Assembly: GCF_012927485.1 (NCBI RefSeq)
Contig: NZ_JABBPC010000032.1
Span: forward strand, 153,871-217,870
Direction of reading: 5' to 3'
Origin: Polaromonas sp.
Lineage (GTDB): Bacteria; Pseudomonadota; Gammaproteobacteria; Burkholderiales; Burkholderiaceae_C
DNA: 64,000 nucleotides
Translations under genes and position numbers: made by a program
Notes under the pieces: generated by a model
Seen by the model: only the letters and a program-made list of their open reading frames with translations
What the model was told of the DNA's origin: nothing
Databases searched by the model: none
Shown here: piece after piece, positions 1-7,936 of the stretch
Numbering within the stretch: position 1 is the stretch's first letter
How the letters are laid out: the number at the start of each line of letters is the position of its first letter

Positions 1-1
1 A

Positions 2-490
2 TGGTTTCGCCGACTTCAGATCGTGTCGGCCGGCGCCTACAGTTTGGGGCACGGCGGCAACGATGCCCAAAAAACCATCGGCGTCATCTGGATGCTTTTG
101 ATTGCCACTGGTTACGCGTCAGCCAGCGACAGTTCGCCCCCCACCTGGACCATTGTTAGCTGCTATCTCGCTATTGCGGCTGGCACCATGTTTGGCGGCT
201 GGCGTATCGTAAAAACCATGGGTCAAAAAATTACCAAGCTCAGACCTGTGGGCGGGTTCTGCGCTGAAACCGGGGGTGCGTTGACGTTATTTCTAGCGAC
301 GGGTCTGGGTATTCCGGTGTCTACAACGCACACCATTACCGGCGCTATCGTAGGCGTGGGCGCAACACAGCGAGCTTCTGCGGTGCGTTGGGGCGTCGCT
401 GGCAATATTGTATGGGCCTGGATTTTTACGATTCCCGCCTCCGCCTTAGCGGCGGCAATTGCCTACTGGTTCAGCGTTCAGATTTTTTGA
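2..490 (+). CDS. PiT-family inorganic phosphate transporter, C-terminal part (5' end outside window)
   Basis: The frame is open from base 2 and has no start inside the window, so this is the 3' part of a longer gene. The translation contains the signature loop GHGGNDAQKTIG, the conserved repeat of PiT (Pi:cation symporter) proteins, then several hydrophobic membrane segments and a second family segment around ETGGALTLFLATGLGIPVST. It would import phosphate, often as a metal-phosphate complex, through the inner membrane. In many proteobacteria a PhoU-like DUF47 gene precedes such a transporter; that gene would lie upstream of the window. Family assignment is secure; the exact substrate is inferred. 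Confidence 0.9.
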   Translation, partial: WFRRLQIVSAGAYSLGHGGNDAQKTIGVIWMLLIATGYASASDSSPPTWTIVSCYLAIAAGTMFGGWRIVKTMGQKITKLRPVGGFCAETGGALTLFLATGLGIPVSTTHTITGAIVGVGATQRASAVRWGVAGNIVWAWIFTIPASALAAAIAYWFSVQIF

Positions 491-643
491 TTCCTGACGC
501 AATCGTCCAGCGAGCCGCGAACAGCAAAGCGGCGTCTTCAGCCAGCATGGCCAATACCGCGCCTCGCATTGCCGGACAGCGTTGATGAAGATACTGTGTT
601 CTTCACCATCGCTGCGCCTATCCTCAACTATTTTCGCGAGACG

Positions 644-952
644 TTAAGCCTTTTTGGCCCAAGCGCTGCACCAGCCCTTAGCTGCAACTTGTTTACCCGC
701 GAACAGCGGGCAGGGACCGGAAGCGGCACCGGCCTTGCCTTGATAAAGTGCGCAATTCCCGCATTGCTGTCCCGCAGCATACTTTGGGTACTTGACCTTA
801 TCGGCTTTGGTTGCGTCAGCTTTGTAGCCTAGTGCGGTCGCTTGCGCATCGGTTTCCACCAACGCTGTTTGAGCCTGAGCAAGGCTAGCTGAGGCGAAAA
901 CCCCAGCGCCGACGACGGATTGAATGACAAAAGTTCTACGGTTGGAATTCAT
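644..952 (-). CDS. High-potential iron-sulfur protein (HiPIP) with Tat signal
   Basis: A 102-aa protein starting MNSNRRTFV, where the twin arginine and the following hydrophobic stretch ending ASLAQA form a Tat signal peptide, as expected for a protein exported with its cluster folded. The mature part carries four cysteines in the HiPIP arrangement (QQCGNC, GPCPLF, GWCSAW) that bind one [4Fe-4S] cluster. HiPIPs are soluble periplasmic electron carriers that link cytochrome bc1 to terminal oxidases or photosynthetic reaction centres in several betaproteobacteria. An upstream in-frame ATG at 997 would add 15 residues in front of the Tat motif; the start at 952 is preferred because it places RR near the N terminus. 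Confidence 0.93.
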   Translation of the reverse strand: MNSNRRTFVIQSVVGAGVFASASLAQAQTALVETDAQATALGYKADATKADKVKYPKYAAGQQCGNCALYQGKAGAASGPCPLFAGKQVAAKGWCSAWAKKA

Positions 953-1236
953 GGTTTGTATCCTTGAAAATTGAAACGGAAAAATGCCGATGGACAATAA
1001 GTGTTAAGCAGCAGATGCGTTTGCACCGAGGTGCGGAGCTACGAAGGTAGAGCACCGACGTATCAATAAAACATTCGCCAGCTTGTGCTAATGACTTGGA
1101 ATCAAATCCGCTGCTGTTTCGATATTTCACGCCAAAATAAGCGCTCTTAAGTATATGACTAACAAGCAACGCCCGGTTTGTACTCAAGGATGGAAAATAA
1201 TCTGCACCGGCCCAAACGCGTCGCTTGTATAGCGTG

Positions 1237-1695
1237 TTACTGACTAATTTTCCGGGCCTCTTCGACCTGGTATTCGAAGTAGCGCTGAAAGCTGAAAACA
1301 ATGCTCGACATTAATGCAATAGAGCCAAAAAGCAAGGCAAACACGACTGCACCTATCGTGAGCCAGTTGGTGCTGCCGGCGACTGCGTCCGGCACGCCAG
1401 GATTGTGTTGCGCATTCCATTTTTCAGTGGACATTAATCCGTAGTAAATGGCTGTCAGCGCGGTGCCGGCAAGCGTAAAACCAAGCAATGGAATCAGCAC
1501 CCAGGCCAATTGATCGTCCTGCCCGTAAAGGCGCACGCGCTGGACCCCCCACCAGCCGAGTGCGGCAACGACCGGGTGCAGCCATGCCCACGGGTCGCCG
1601 GCACCGAACAGGTACAGGCGGTGCAGCCCGAACTGGCCGCCAATGAAAGCCAGCCAGGCAGCCGCTGTTTTGTTTTTGGGGGAGGGTGCGCGCAT
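1237..1695 (-). CDS. Small membrane protein resembling TM2-domain proteins
   Basis: A 152-aa protein beginning MRAPSPKNKTAAAWLAFIGG. The first 60 residues (KTAAAWLAFIGGQFGLHRLYLF, then a second helix around PWAWLHPVVAALGWWGVQRV) match the TM2 pattern: two helices joined by a short loop with a G-x-HRxYLG-like motif. Two or more further hydrophobic segments follow (LAWVLIPLLGFTLAG, IGAVVFALLFGSIALMSSI), so four membrane helices are expected. Function is unknown. The longer reading frame upstream overlaps the neighbouring acetyltransferase gene and is unlikely to be translated. The start sits 7 bp after the stop of the upstream GNAT gene, suggesting one transcript. Confidence 0.75.
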   Translation of the reverse strand: MRAPSPKNKTAAAWLAFIGGQFGLHRLYLFGAGDPWAWLHPVVAALGWWGVQRVRLYGQDDQLAWVLIPLLGFTLAGTALTAIYYGLMSTEKWNAQHNPGVPDAVAGSTNWLTIGAVVFALLFGSIALMSSIVFSFQRYFEYQVEEARKISQ

Positions 1696-1702
1696 GCAGG
1701 GA

Positions 1703-2239
1703 TTATGGGGAGGGTGGATCAAGGGGCGGCATGGTGTCGCCCAGCCCGAGTGTTTTTTGCATGATGACAATATCGCGCCAGGCGCCGAGTTTCCAGCCGC
1801 AAGATTCGATCGTTCCAACCGGTGTAAAGCCCAGCGACTGATGAACACCGACGGACCCTGCGTTGGCGGAATCGCCCACAATAGCCATCACTTTTCGAAT
1901 CCCTGCGGCTTCGCAGCGCACCAGGAGTTCGGACAGCAGCGCACGACCAAGCCCTTGTCGTTGAAGATCCGGCGCCAAATAAATGGAATCCTCGACCGAA
2001 TAGCGGTAGGCCGGGCGAGGCTTGAACCAGTTGCCGTAGGCAAACCCGGCAATCTTCCCATCCTGCTCAGCGACCAAGTAGGGGAGGCCTTTGGACAGCA
2101 CGTCGGCGCGGCGCGCGGTCATGTCCTCGAGGCTCGGGGGGTCGGTTTCAAAACTCCCGGTGCCGTGAAGGACGTGGTGGGTGTAAATGGCCGTGATGGC
2201 GGGAAGATCTTCGTCGCGGCTAGGGCGTATGAGAGACAT
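1703..2239 (-). CDS. GNAT N-acetyltransferase, phosphinothricin-acetyltransferase-like
   Basis: A 178-aa protein covering a full GNAT fold. The opening IRPSRDEDLPAITAIYTHHVLHGTGSFE is typical of the Pat/YncA branch, and the acetyl-CoA binding segment is Q-R-Q-G-L-G-R-A-L around residues 93-101, followed by GDSANAGSVGVHQSLGF. Relatives acetylate small amines, methionine sulfoximine/sulfone or phosphinothricin; the substrate here cannot be read from sequence. It precedes the TM2-like gene by 7 bp on the same strand, so the two may be co-transcribed. Confidence 0.88.
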   Translation of the reverse strand: MSLIRPSRDEDLPAITAIYTHHVLHGTGSFETDPPSLEDMTARRADVLSKGLPYLVAEQDGKIAGFAYGNWFKPRPAYRYSVEDSIYLAPDLQRQGLGRALLSELLVRCEAAGIRKVMAIVGDSANAGSVGVHQSLGFTPVGTIESCGWKLGAWRDIVIMQKTLGLGDTMPPLDPPSP

Positions 2240-2321
2240 GCAGGGTTAGCAATCCGGAGTTTGGGGGATTGAAGAATAGCAGGTCTGGGTGGTTTTTCCT
2301 GAAGAAACGTTGGCGCCGGGT

Positions 2322-2327
2322 TATACT
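2322..2327 (+). promoter_or_regulatory. Possible -10 of the rpsP operon promoter
   Basis: The hexamer TATACT lies about 100 bp before the rpsP start in the only gap upstream of the operon. The -35 region at a 17-bp spacing (CTGAAG) is poor, so the call rests on the -10 and on position. Confidence 0.35.
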
Positions 2328-2429
2328 CGCAGGCTTTGCAGCATTTCGCTGGCCGGGTGGCCATGTCGTGTGTCTCAAGCGCTGCAGGAATATTGGGGTG
2401 TTTTTACCCCACCACCCGAAGGATAAATT

Positions 2430-2681
2430 ATGGTCGTCATTCGACTTTCACGCGGCGGTTCCAAGCATCGTCCATTTTTCAATATCGTTGTAGCGGATAA
2501 GCGCGTTCGTCGCGACGGCCGGTTCATCGAACGCATCGGCTTTTACAATCCGATCGCCAAAGGTGGTGAGGAAGGTCTGCGCATTGTGCAAGACCGTTTG
2601 ACCCATTGGCTGGGTGTTGGCGCCCAGGCGTCCCCGACCGTTGAGCGACTGATCAAGCAGGGTGCCGCCAAGGTCGCCTGA
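2430..2681 (+). CDS. rpsP: 30S ribosomal protein S16
   Basis: An 83-aa protein opening [21 protein letters not shown], the standard S16 N terminus, and of normal family length. S16 is an early-binding small-subunit protein needed for 30S assembly. The start has a clear Shine-Dalgarno sequence (GAAGGA) eight bases upstream. It heads the conserved rpsP-rimM-trmD-rplS operon, whose products all act on ribosomes or tRNA. Confidence 0.99.
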   Translation: MVVIRLSRGGSKHRPFFNIVVADKRVRRDGRFIERIGFYNPIAKGGEEGLRIVQDRLTHWLGVGAQASPTVERLIKQGAAKVA

Positions 2682-2695
2682 TTTTAGAGATTTTG

Positions 2696-3304
2696 ATGCC
2701 GCCCGGCCTTCAACCATCTGCAGGCTTGAACCCTTCAAACCTTCCAAGCGATGCCATTGAAGTCGGGCGCATTCTGGATGCCTGGGGTGTCAAAGGGTGG
2801 GTGAAAATCCTCCCGCACAGTACGGATCCAGAAGCGCTTTTTGCGGCCAAGTCCTGGTTTTTGCAGGCGCCCGAAGCCAAATTTCGTCCGGACTTCAAGC
2901 TGTTTTCCGGCACGGTGTCGCTCAGTGTGGACGAAGCCAAAATCCATTCCAATTCAGTGGTGGCTAAATTTAGCGGACTTGACGATCGCAACGCGGCTGA
3001 AGCGTTGCGGGGCGGGAGGATTTTTCTGTCGCGCAGCAGTTTTCCGGCCGCTTCCCCAGACGAGTATTACTGGATTGACCTGATTGGTTTGAACGTGGTC
3101 AATCGTGAAGGTGTGGCGCTGGGCTGCGTGCGTGACCTGATGGCGACCGGTCCTCACTCGGTGCTGTGTGTTGAATACACAACGAGCCAGGAAGATGGCA
3201 CCAGCGCTACGGCTGAACGCATGATCCCTTTTGTCTCGGTTTACATAGACGCCGTAGATATTGCCGGCAAATGCATTACGGTGGATTGGCAACCCGACTA
3301 TTGA
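2696..3304 (+). CDS. rimM: 16S rRNA processing protein RimM
   Basis: A 202-aa protein with the N-terminal RimM barrel (IEVGRILDAWGVKGWVKI at about residues 21-38) and a C-terminal PRC-barrel (YYWIDLIGLNVVNREGVALG). RimM binds S19 in the 30S head during maturation of the 16S 3' domain. The ATG at 2696 is chosen over a TTG one codon earlier. It lies 14 bp after rpsP, consistent with the operon. Confidence 0.97.
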   Translation: MPPGLQPSAGLNPSNLPSDAIEVGRILDAWGVKGWVKILPHSTDPEALFAAKSWFLQAPEAKFRPDFKLFSGTVSLSVDEAKIHSNSVVAKFSGLDDRNAAEALRGGRIFLSRSSFPAASPDEYYWIDLIGLNVVNREGVALGCVRDLMATGPHSVLCVEYTTSQEDGTSATAERMIPFVSVYIDAVDIAGKCITVDWQPDY

Positions 3305-3368
3305 GGGGCCGGGTGGATTACCCTGATCTAGCGTCGGCAGTATTTCGCGAGCGCAAAATATCATTTCC

Positions 3369-4148
3369 ATGCGTTTCGATGTCATCACCCTATTTCCTGA
3401 GCTTTTCGCGCCGTTTTTTGTCTGTGGCGTAACCCGCCGTGCCTACGAAGCAGGTCTGGTCGAGGTCAAGCTCTGGAATCCCCGCGATTTTGCTGATGGT
3501 AATTACCGCCGCGTAGACGACCGCCCGTTTGGCGGCGGTCCCGGCATGGTGTTGATGGCCGAACCGCTTACCTTATGCCTGGAACATGTGCGCGCCGAAC
3601 GTGCCGTTTGCGCTGCTGTCGAGGCTCCTACTGTCCTGTTTTCCCCCGTAGGCCAAGTCCTGAATCACGCTAGTGTGGAACGTTGGTCGGCCAGCAGCGG
3701 CGCAGTGATGATTTGTGGCCGTTACGAGGGTTTGGACCAGCGATTTATAGACAGCCATGTCGACCAGCAGATTAGTCTGGGTGATTTCGTGCTGTCGGGC
3801 GGAGAGATTGCTGCCATGGCGCTGTTGGATGCGGTGGCCCGACTGCAGCCGGGGGTCTTGAATGACGAAGGCAGCCATCAGATGGACAGCTTCAACCCGG
3901 CGCTTGATGGCCTGCTGGATTGTCCTCACTACACCCGGCCAGAAAGTTGGCGCGGTTTGGTTGTGCCGCCGACCTTGATGTCCGGCAATCACGCTCATAT
4001 TGAGCGCTGGCGGCGCGATCAGCAACTGGCGCTGACCCAGCGGCAACGCCCTGAGCTGGTGCAACAAGCCCGTGCGGCGGGTCGTTTAAGTGCAAAAGAT
4101 GAGGTTTTTCTAGCTGATTTGATCGAAAATCCGGAGCAAGACGCGTAA
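3369..4148 (+). CDS. trmD: tRNA (guanine-37-N1)-methyltransferase
   Basis: A 259-aa SPOUT-class enzyme. It starts MRFDVITLFPELF and contains DDRPFGGGPGMVLM, the glycine-rich knot loops ICGRYEGLDQRF and LGDFVLSGGE, all diagnostic for TrmD. It methylates G37 next to the anticodon of tRNAs reading CUN, CCN and CGG, which prevents +1 frameshifting, and acts as a dimer. It follows rimM by 64 bp. The stop codon almost touches the extended -10 element of the rplS promoter. Confidence 0.98.
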   Translation: MRFDVITLFPELFAPFFVCGVTRRAYEAGLVEVKLWNPRDFADGNYRRVDDRPFGGGPGMVLMAEPLTLCLEHVRAERAVCAAVEAPTVLFSPVGQVLNHASVERWSASSGAVMICGRYEGLDQRFIDSHVDQQISLGDFVLSGGEIAAMALLDAVARLQPGVLNDEGSHQMDSFNPALDGLLDCPHYTRPESWRGLVVPPTLMSGNHAHIERWRRDQQLALTQRQRPELVQQARAAGRLSAKDEVFLADLIENPEQDA

Positions 4149-4149
4149 T

Positions 4150-4158
4150 TGCTATAAT
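4150..4158 (+). promoter_or_regulatory. Extended -10 promoter for rplS
   Basis: TGCTATAAT, a consensus extended -10 element, begins two bases after the trmD stop codon. It would start a transcript near 4165 with a leader of about 115 nt before the rplS ATG. No good -35 is present, which an extended -10 tolerates. Confidence 0.6.
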
Positions 4159-4279
4159 CAAAGGCTTTTCGATCCTCTGGCGGCCACTGCAACCATCCGC
4201 TTCTTTAAAAGAAGTCTCCCTGGATTTGCGGTCTTTAGCGTAGCGCGTGAATGAACGAAAAAAGTTAGATGGAAAAATT

Positions 4280-4645
4280 ATGAATCTGATCCAGACTCTT
4301 GAGCAAGAAGAAATTGCCCGCCTGAACAAAATCATTCCTCCCTACGCTCCTGGCGACACCGTCATCGTGAGCGTTAACGTAGTTGAAGGTACCCGCAAAC
4401 GGGTGCAGGCTTTTGAAGGTGTGGTGATTGCAAAACGCAATCGCGGCCTTAATTCCAGTTTCATCGTCCGTAAAATTTCTAATGGTGAAGGCGTTGAGCG
4501 TACGTTCCAGGTTTACAGTCCGCTGATCGCAAAGATCGAAGTGAAACGTCGTGGCGATGTGCGCCGCGCGAAGCTCTACTATCTGCGCAGTCGCAGCGGC
4601 AAGTCGGCGCGTATTAAAGAAAAGCTGGGTGTTAAAGCTGCATAA
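4280..4645 (+). CDS. rplS: 50S ribosomal protein L19
   Basis: A 121-aa protein beginning [17 protein letters not shown], the exact N terminus expected of proteobacterial L19, and ending in the basic tail [17 protein letters not shown]. It bridges the 30S and 50S subunits. An in-frame GTG at 4247 would add 11 residues not seen in L19 and is rejected. A separate promoter at the trmD end and a strong terminator after the gene let L19 be expressed more strongly than trmD. Confidence 0.98.
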   Translation: MNLIQTLEQEEIARLNKIIPPYAPGDTVIVSVNVVEGTRKRVQAFEGVVIAKRNRGLNSSFIVRKISNGEGVERTFQVYSPLIAKIEVKRRGDVRRAKLYYLRSRSGKSARIKEKLGVKAA

Positions 4646-4674
4646 GGAATCATGCAGGAGGATTTAGTCCCTCA

Positions 4675-4706
4675 CAAAAAAGCCGCTCCTTCGAGCGGTT
4701 TTTTTA
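4675..4706 (+). terminator. Rho-independent terminator after rplS
   Basis: A hairpin with stem AAAAAGCCGCT / AGCGGTTTTTT and a short loop is followed by a run of seven T. It ends the rpsP-rplS operon 30 bp after the rplS stop. Confidence 0.93.
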
Positions 4707-4728
4707 TGCCTGTTACGCTGTGCCTTTT

Positions 4729-5436
4729 ATGACGTTTACCAGGCCACTGCCAATTTTCGATCCCCGCAGCATTCCCGTGCTGGGGATTGACGACCACCTT
4801 GCGGGCGTGGCGCTAGAGCGTCTTACTCCTCAGGCTCTTCGCGAGCGTTTCAGGCAACCGCCCGTTTGGACGCCCGAACACAGCGTCGAAAAGAAATTTT
4901 CTGATCGGACGCCCGCGCTTGCTGCCGTACTGTTGCCGCTTGTAATGCACGACCAACTTACCCTGTTGCTGACCCAGCGCAGCACCAACCTATCAACCCA
5001 TTCAGGTCAGATTGCGTTTCCGGGTGGTCGCACCGACGAGTCCGACCAGGATGCGGTGGACACGGCCTTGCGGGAAGCACACGAAGAAATTGGCTTGCCG
5101 CGCGATCATGTCGAGGTGCTGGGCACTTTGCCAACTTACGTCACGGGTTCTGCCTTCATCATCACGCCCGTGGTTGCGCTTGTGAAGCCTGGTTTCGCAT
5201 TGCAACCGAATCCGGGAGAAGTTGCGGATATTTTTGAGGTGCCTCTGAGTTATCTGATGAATCCCGCGCATCACCGGCGTCACGAGATTGAATTTGACGG
5301 AGTGATACGCCAGTGGCTTTCCATGCCTTACACCGACACCTCGGATCAGATTGACAGCAGCGAAGGGAAGGAGCGCTACATATGGGGAGCGACCGCAGGC
5401 ATGTTGCGCAATTTTTACCGTTTCCTGAGCGCGTGA
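4729..5436 (+). CDS. Nudix hydrolase, CoA pyrophosphatase type
   Basis: A 235-aa protein with a Nudix box reading GGRTDESDQDAVDTALREAH followed by EEIGL (about residues 98-122), matching G-x5-E-x7-REUxEEXGU. The flanking segments LTQRSTNLSTHSGQIAFPGG and the downstream YVTGSAFIITPVV are characteristic of the NudL/YeaB CoA-pyrophosphatase branch, which cleaves CoA into 4'-phosphopantetheine and 3',5'-ADP. The ATG at 4729 is used; a GTG nine bases upstream is possible. Substrate preference is inferred from family. Confidence 0.9.
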   Translation: MTFTRPLPIFDPRSIPVLGIDDHLAGVALERLTPQALRERFRQPPVWTPEHSVEKKFSDRTPALAAVLLPLVMHDQLTLLLTQRSTNLSTHSGQIAFPGGRTDESDQDAVDTALREAHEEIGLPRDHVEVLGTLPTYVTGSAFIITPVVALVKPGFALQPNPGEVADIFEVPLSYLMNPAHHRRHEIEFDGVIRQWLSMPYTDTSDQIDSSEGKERYIWGATAGMLRNFYRFLSA

Positions 5437-5538
5437 GCCACCTTCATCGAGTTTTTTAGCCGGGCGGTACGGTGGCCCATAAAACCTCCGGGAATCCGAT
5501 AAGCTTCAGCAAGCGCGAGAGGCCCGTTATGATTCAGC

Positions 5539-6561
5539 ATGAGCTTTTTTGCCGTTTTGTTTGCACTCATGATCGAACAGGCCCGGCCACTGGCCCGCGG
5601 CAACTGGGTTCATGCTGGTTTCCGAGGCTGGGCGCGCTGGGTCAATCGCAGCCTGGATGCTGGCAAGACGCACCATGGATGGCTGGCGTGGACGACCGCG
5701 GTGGTAGTTCCAGCAGTGTTTACGCTGTTGATTCACTGGCTGCTGATGCGCGTGAGTGTGTTGCTGGCTTTTGCCTGGAGCGTGGCGATTCTCTATGTCA
5801 CGCTCGGTTTTCGGCAGTTCAGTCACTACTTCACCGACATCCGCGATGCGTTGGACGATGGCGACGAAACTACAGCACGCGAGCTGCTAGCGGAATGGCG
5901 CCAAGTCGATGCGAGTGAGCTGCCACGAAGTGAAATTGTGCGCCACGTCATTGAATACTCGGTGTTAGCGGCCCATCGTCACGTGTTCGGTGTACTCGCT
6001 TGGTTTTCAGTGCTCGCTGCTTTGGGGTTTGGACCAGCGGGTGCCGTGCTTTATCGCCTGAGCGAATTCGTTTCTCGCTATTGGGGCTACAAACATAGTT
6101 CTCCTGGCGAAGGCGCGAGTCCGGCGCTGCAAGCCGTCGCTACCCAGGCGTGGGTTGTCATCGACTTTGTCCCCGCGCGCCTTACTTCGCTGGGGTTTGC
6201 GGTGGTAGGAAGTTTTGAAGAGGCTATTGATGCGTGGCGCAACTACAACCAGCGCGTGCCAGCGAATGCACAAGCTCCCTTCGAAAATCGCAACGACGGC
6301 GTTTTACTTGCCGCCACTTCGGGTGCGGTGAACGTGCGGCTGGGTGGAGAAGTCTTGAAAGCGACGGTCGTCCCGGATGCCGCCCCCGGGTTTGAGGCGG
6401 GCGAGCTTGATGGGGATGCCCGTATCGTCACCGAATCCACATCATCAGGCCGAGAGCCAGAGGTGGCGCACCTGCGCAGCATTGTCGGGCTGGTATGGCG
6501 TTCCGTGGTGCTTTGGATGGTACTGCTTGCGCTGTTGACGTTGGCGCGATTGCTGGGCTGA
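5539..6561 (+). CDS. CobD/CbiB-family membrane protein
   Basis: A 340-aa membrane protein with an N-terminal helix (MSFFAVLFALMIEQARPLA) and helices around residues 48-70, 77-95, 148-170 and at the C terminus (SVVLWMVLLALLTLARLLG). The block TTARELLAEWRQVDASELPRSEIVRHVIEYSVLAAHRHVFGVLAWF resembles CobD/CbiB, the adenosylcobinamide synthase membrane family, and also AmpE-like relatives. No other cobalamin gene lies nearby, so a role in B12 synthesis is doubtful and the gene is best called a family member of unknown function. It stands beside the Nudix gene, an arrangement I associate with Comamonadaceae. Confidence 0.7.
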   Translation: MSFFAVLFALMIEQARPLARGNWVHAGFRGWARWVNRSLDAGKTHHGWLAWTTAVVVPAVFTLLIHWLLMRVSVLLAFAWSVAILYVTLGFRQFSHYFTDIRDALDDGDETTARELLAEWRQVDASELPRSEIVRHVIEYSVLAAHRHVFGVLAWFSVLAALGFGPAGAVLYRLSEFVSRYWGYKHSSPGEGASPALQAVATQAWVVIDFVPARLTSLGFAVVGSFEEAIDAWRNYNQRVPANAQAPFENRNDGVLLAATSGAVNVRLGGEVLKATVVPDAAPGFEAGELDGDARIVTESTSSGREPEVAHLRSIVGLVWRSVVLWMVLLALLTLARLLG

Positions 6562-6633
6562 ACGCTTTCTTAAGGCGGTGCCAGCGGGCCTTCAGCGTTG
6601 TCGGCTGGCTGTTCGGGAAGTCTGATACCTCTT

Positions 6634-7608
6634 TTAATAGCGAGTCTGCGAAAGTTCGGCAAACAGTTCGCCGTATAAACGGTATCGGCTTGCGCTGATG
6701 CTGCTTGCATGAGCGGTTGATTTAAGCTCTGAAATCACACCGCAGCCAGGCTCGTGCAAGTGCGTACAGTTGTAGAACTTGCAATTCTGTGCATACGCCC
6801 TGAAATCGGGCATGTAGTTGGCTAGCTGCATCGGCTCAATGTGGTTCAGGCCAAACTCCTGGAAGCCTGGTGAATCGATCAGGGCCGTAGTTCTGGCACC
6901 CTCCTTATCCGCATCCACCCAGTACAGCGTGGTGCTGGTGGTGGTGTGCTTACCGGAATTCAGGGCTTGGGATATCTCCGCCGTCAGCACGCGCGCCTGG
7001 GGCACCAGAAGATTGGTCAGGCTGCTTTTTCCGGCCCCTGAAGGGCCCAGTACCAGTGTTTTTTTGCCACGCAGCAAATCCAGTAATTCGGCAGCTTGTG
7101 CGTCATTCGCATTTGTCGGGGTGGTTTTGGGACTGATCGCGAGCGCAAGCATTTTGTAGCCCATGGTCCGGTACGGTGCCAGCTTGGTCCAGGCGCGCCC
7201 GAACGGCTCGGTCAAGTCGCTTTTGTTCAATGCGATGAGCGGGGGAATGCGCTCTGCTTCGGCAGCGATCAGGGCCCGTGTCAGTTGACTCTCTGAAAAC
7301 TCGGGCTCCGCGGCAATCAGAATCAGAACCTGGTCCAGATTCGCGGCAAACGATTTGGTCCGCATCTCGTCTTGCCGGTAGAACAGATTGCTGCGCTCTT
7401 CTATTTTCTCGAGTGTGCCTTCATCCTGCGAGGGAAGCCAGCGCACCCGGTCACCGACGACAGCCTGGTTTTTTTTGCCGCGCGGATGACAGATGACGCG
7501 CTGGCCGGTATCCGTTTCAACCAGCACATGACGGCCAAAACTGGCCACTACCAGACCGGGTTGTGTGCCCGACACCGCTGCGGCGCCCGGACGCGCAGGT
7601 TTACTCAA
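6634..7608 (-). CDS. rsgA: Ribosome small-subunit-dependent GTPase A
   Basis: A 324-aa circularly permuted GTPase: an N-terminal OB fold (LVVASFGRHVLVETDTGQRV), then NKSDL (G4), LVLGPSGAGKSSLTN (G1), TTTS, and DSPGFQEFGL (G3), followed by the C-terminal zinc-binding CKFYNCTHLHEPGCGV. It checks late 30S maturation and releases RbfA. No ATG fits; the start is a TTG whose last two bases overlap the stop codon TGA of phhB, so the two genes are probably translationally coupled. Confidence 0.95.
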   Translation of the reverse strand: MSKPARPGAAAVSGTQPGLVVASFGRHVLVETDTGQRVICHPRGKKNQAVVGDRVRWLPSQDEGTLEKIEERSNLFYRQDEMRTKSFAANLDQVLILIAAEPEFSESQLTRALIAAEAERIPPLIALNKSDLTEPFGRAWTKLAPYRTMGYKMLALAISPKTTPTNANDAQAAELLDLLRGKKTLVLGPSGAGKSSLTNLLVPQARVLTAEISQALNSGKHTTTSTTLYWVDADKEGARTTALIDSPGFQEFGLNHIEPMQLANYMPDFRAYAQNCKFYNCTHLHEPGCGVISELKSTAHASSISASRYRLYGELFAELSQTRY

Positions 7609-7925
7609 ACCAGCAAGGCGTCAACCCTGGACGCACAGAAAAAGTCACTGATTGAAATGCCGCTCACCTCGTGCGTGTTAAAGCGAACGGTGCATAGGCC
7701 GTAGCTCACCCGCAGATCCGGATGATGGTCTTCGGTATTGGCGATAAAGGCCAGCGCGTTCACAAAACCAATCGTCTCATGGTAGTTTTTGAACGTGAAG
7801 GTTTTCTCCAGCGCGCCGTCTATCAAGCGCCAGCCCTGCGCCTGCTCGCCATTGAGTTTGCTCAGGTGCGTCACAATTTCCGTGGCGCTCAAGGCCCTGC
7901 GGTTTTGATGAATTGGATTCTTCAT
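7605..7925 (-). CDS. phhB: 4a-hydroxytetrahydrobiopterin (pterin-4a-carbinolamine) dehydratase
   Basis: A 106-aa protein of normal family length. The segment NYHETIGFVNALAFIANTEDHHPDLRVSYGLCTVRFNTHEVSGIS contains the family core, with the EDHHPD motif supplying the catalytic histidines. It dehydrates the 4a-carbinolamine formed by aromatic amino acid hydroxylases so that quinonoid dihydropterin can be recycled. It lies between the M48 protease and rsgA on the same strand (11 bp after the former, overlapping the latter). Confidence 0.93.
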   Translation of the reverse strand: MKNPIHQNRRALSATEIVTHLSKLNGEQAQGWRLIDGALEKTFTFKNYHETIGFVNALAFIANTEDHHPDLRVSYGLCTVRFNTHEVSGISISDFFCASRVDALLV

Positions 7926-7936
7926 GGCGCCGTGCT

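Noticed and set aside
936..1301. A 121-aa frame between the HiPIP and TM2-like genes
   Set aside because: It overlaps both neighbouring genes, its composition looks random, and there is no ribosome site or family match.
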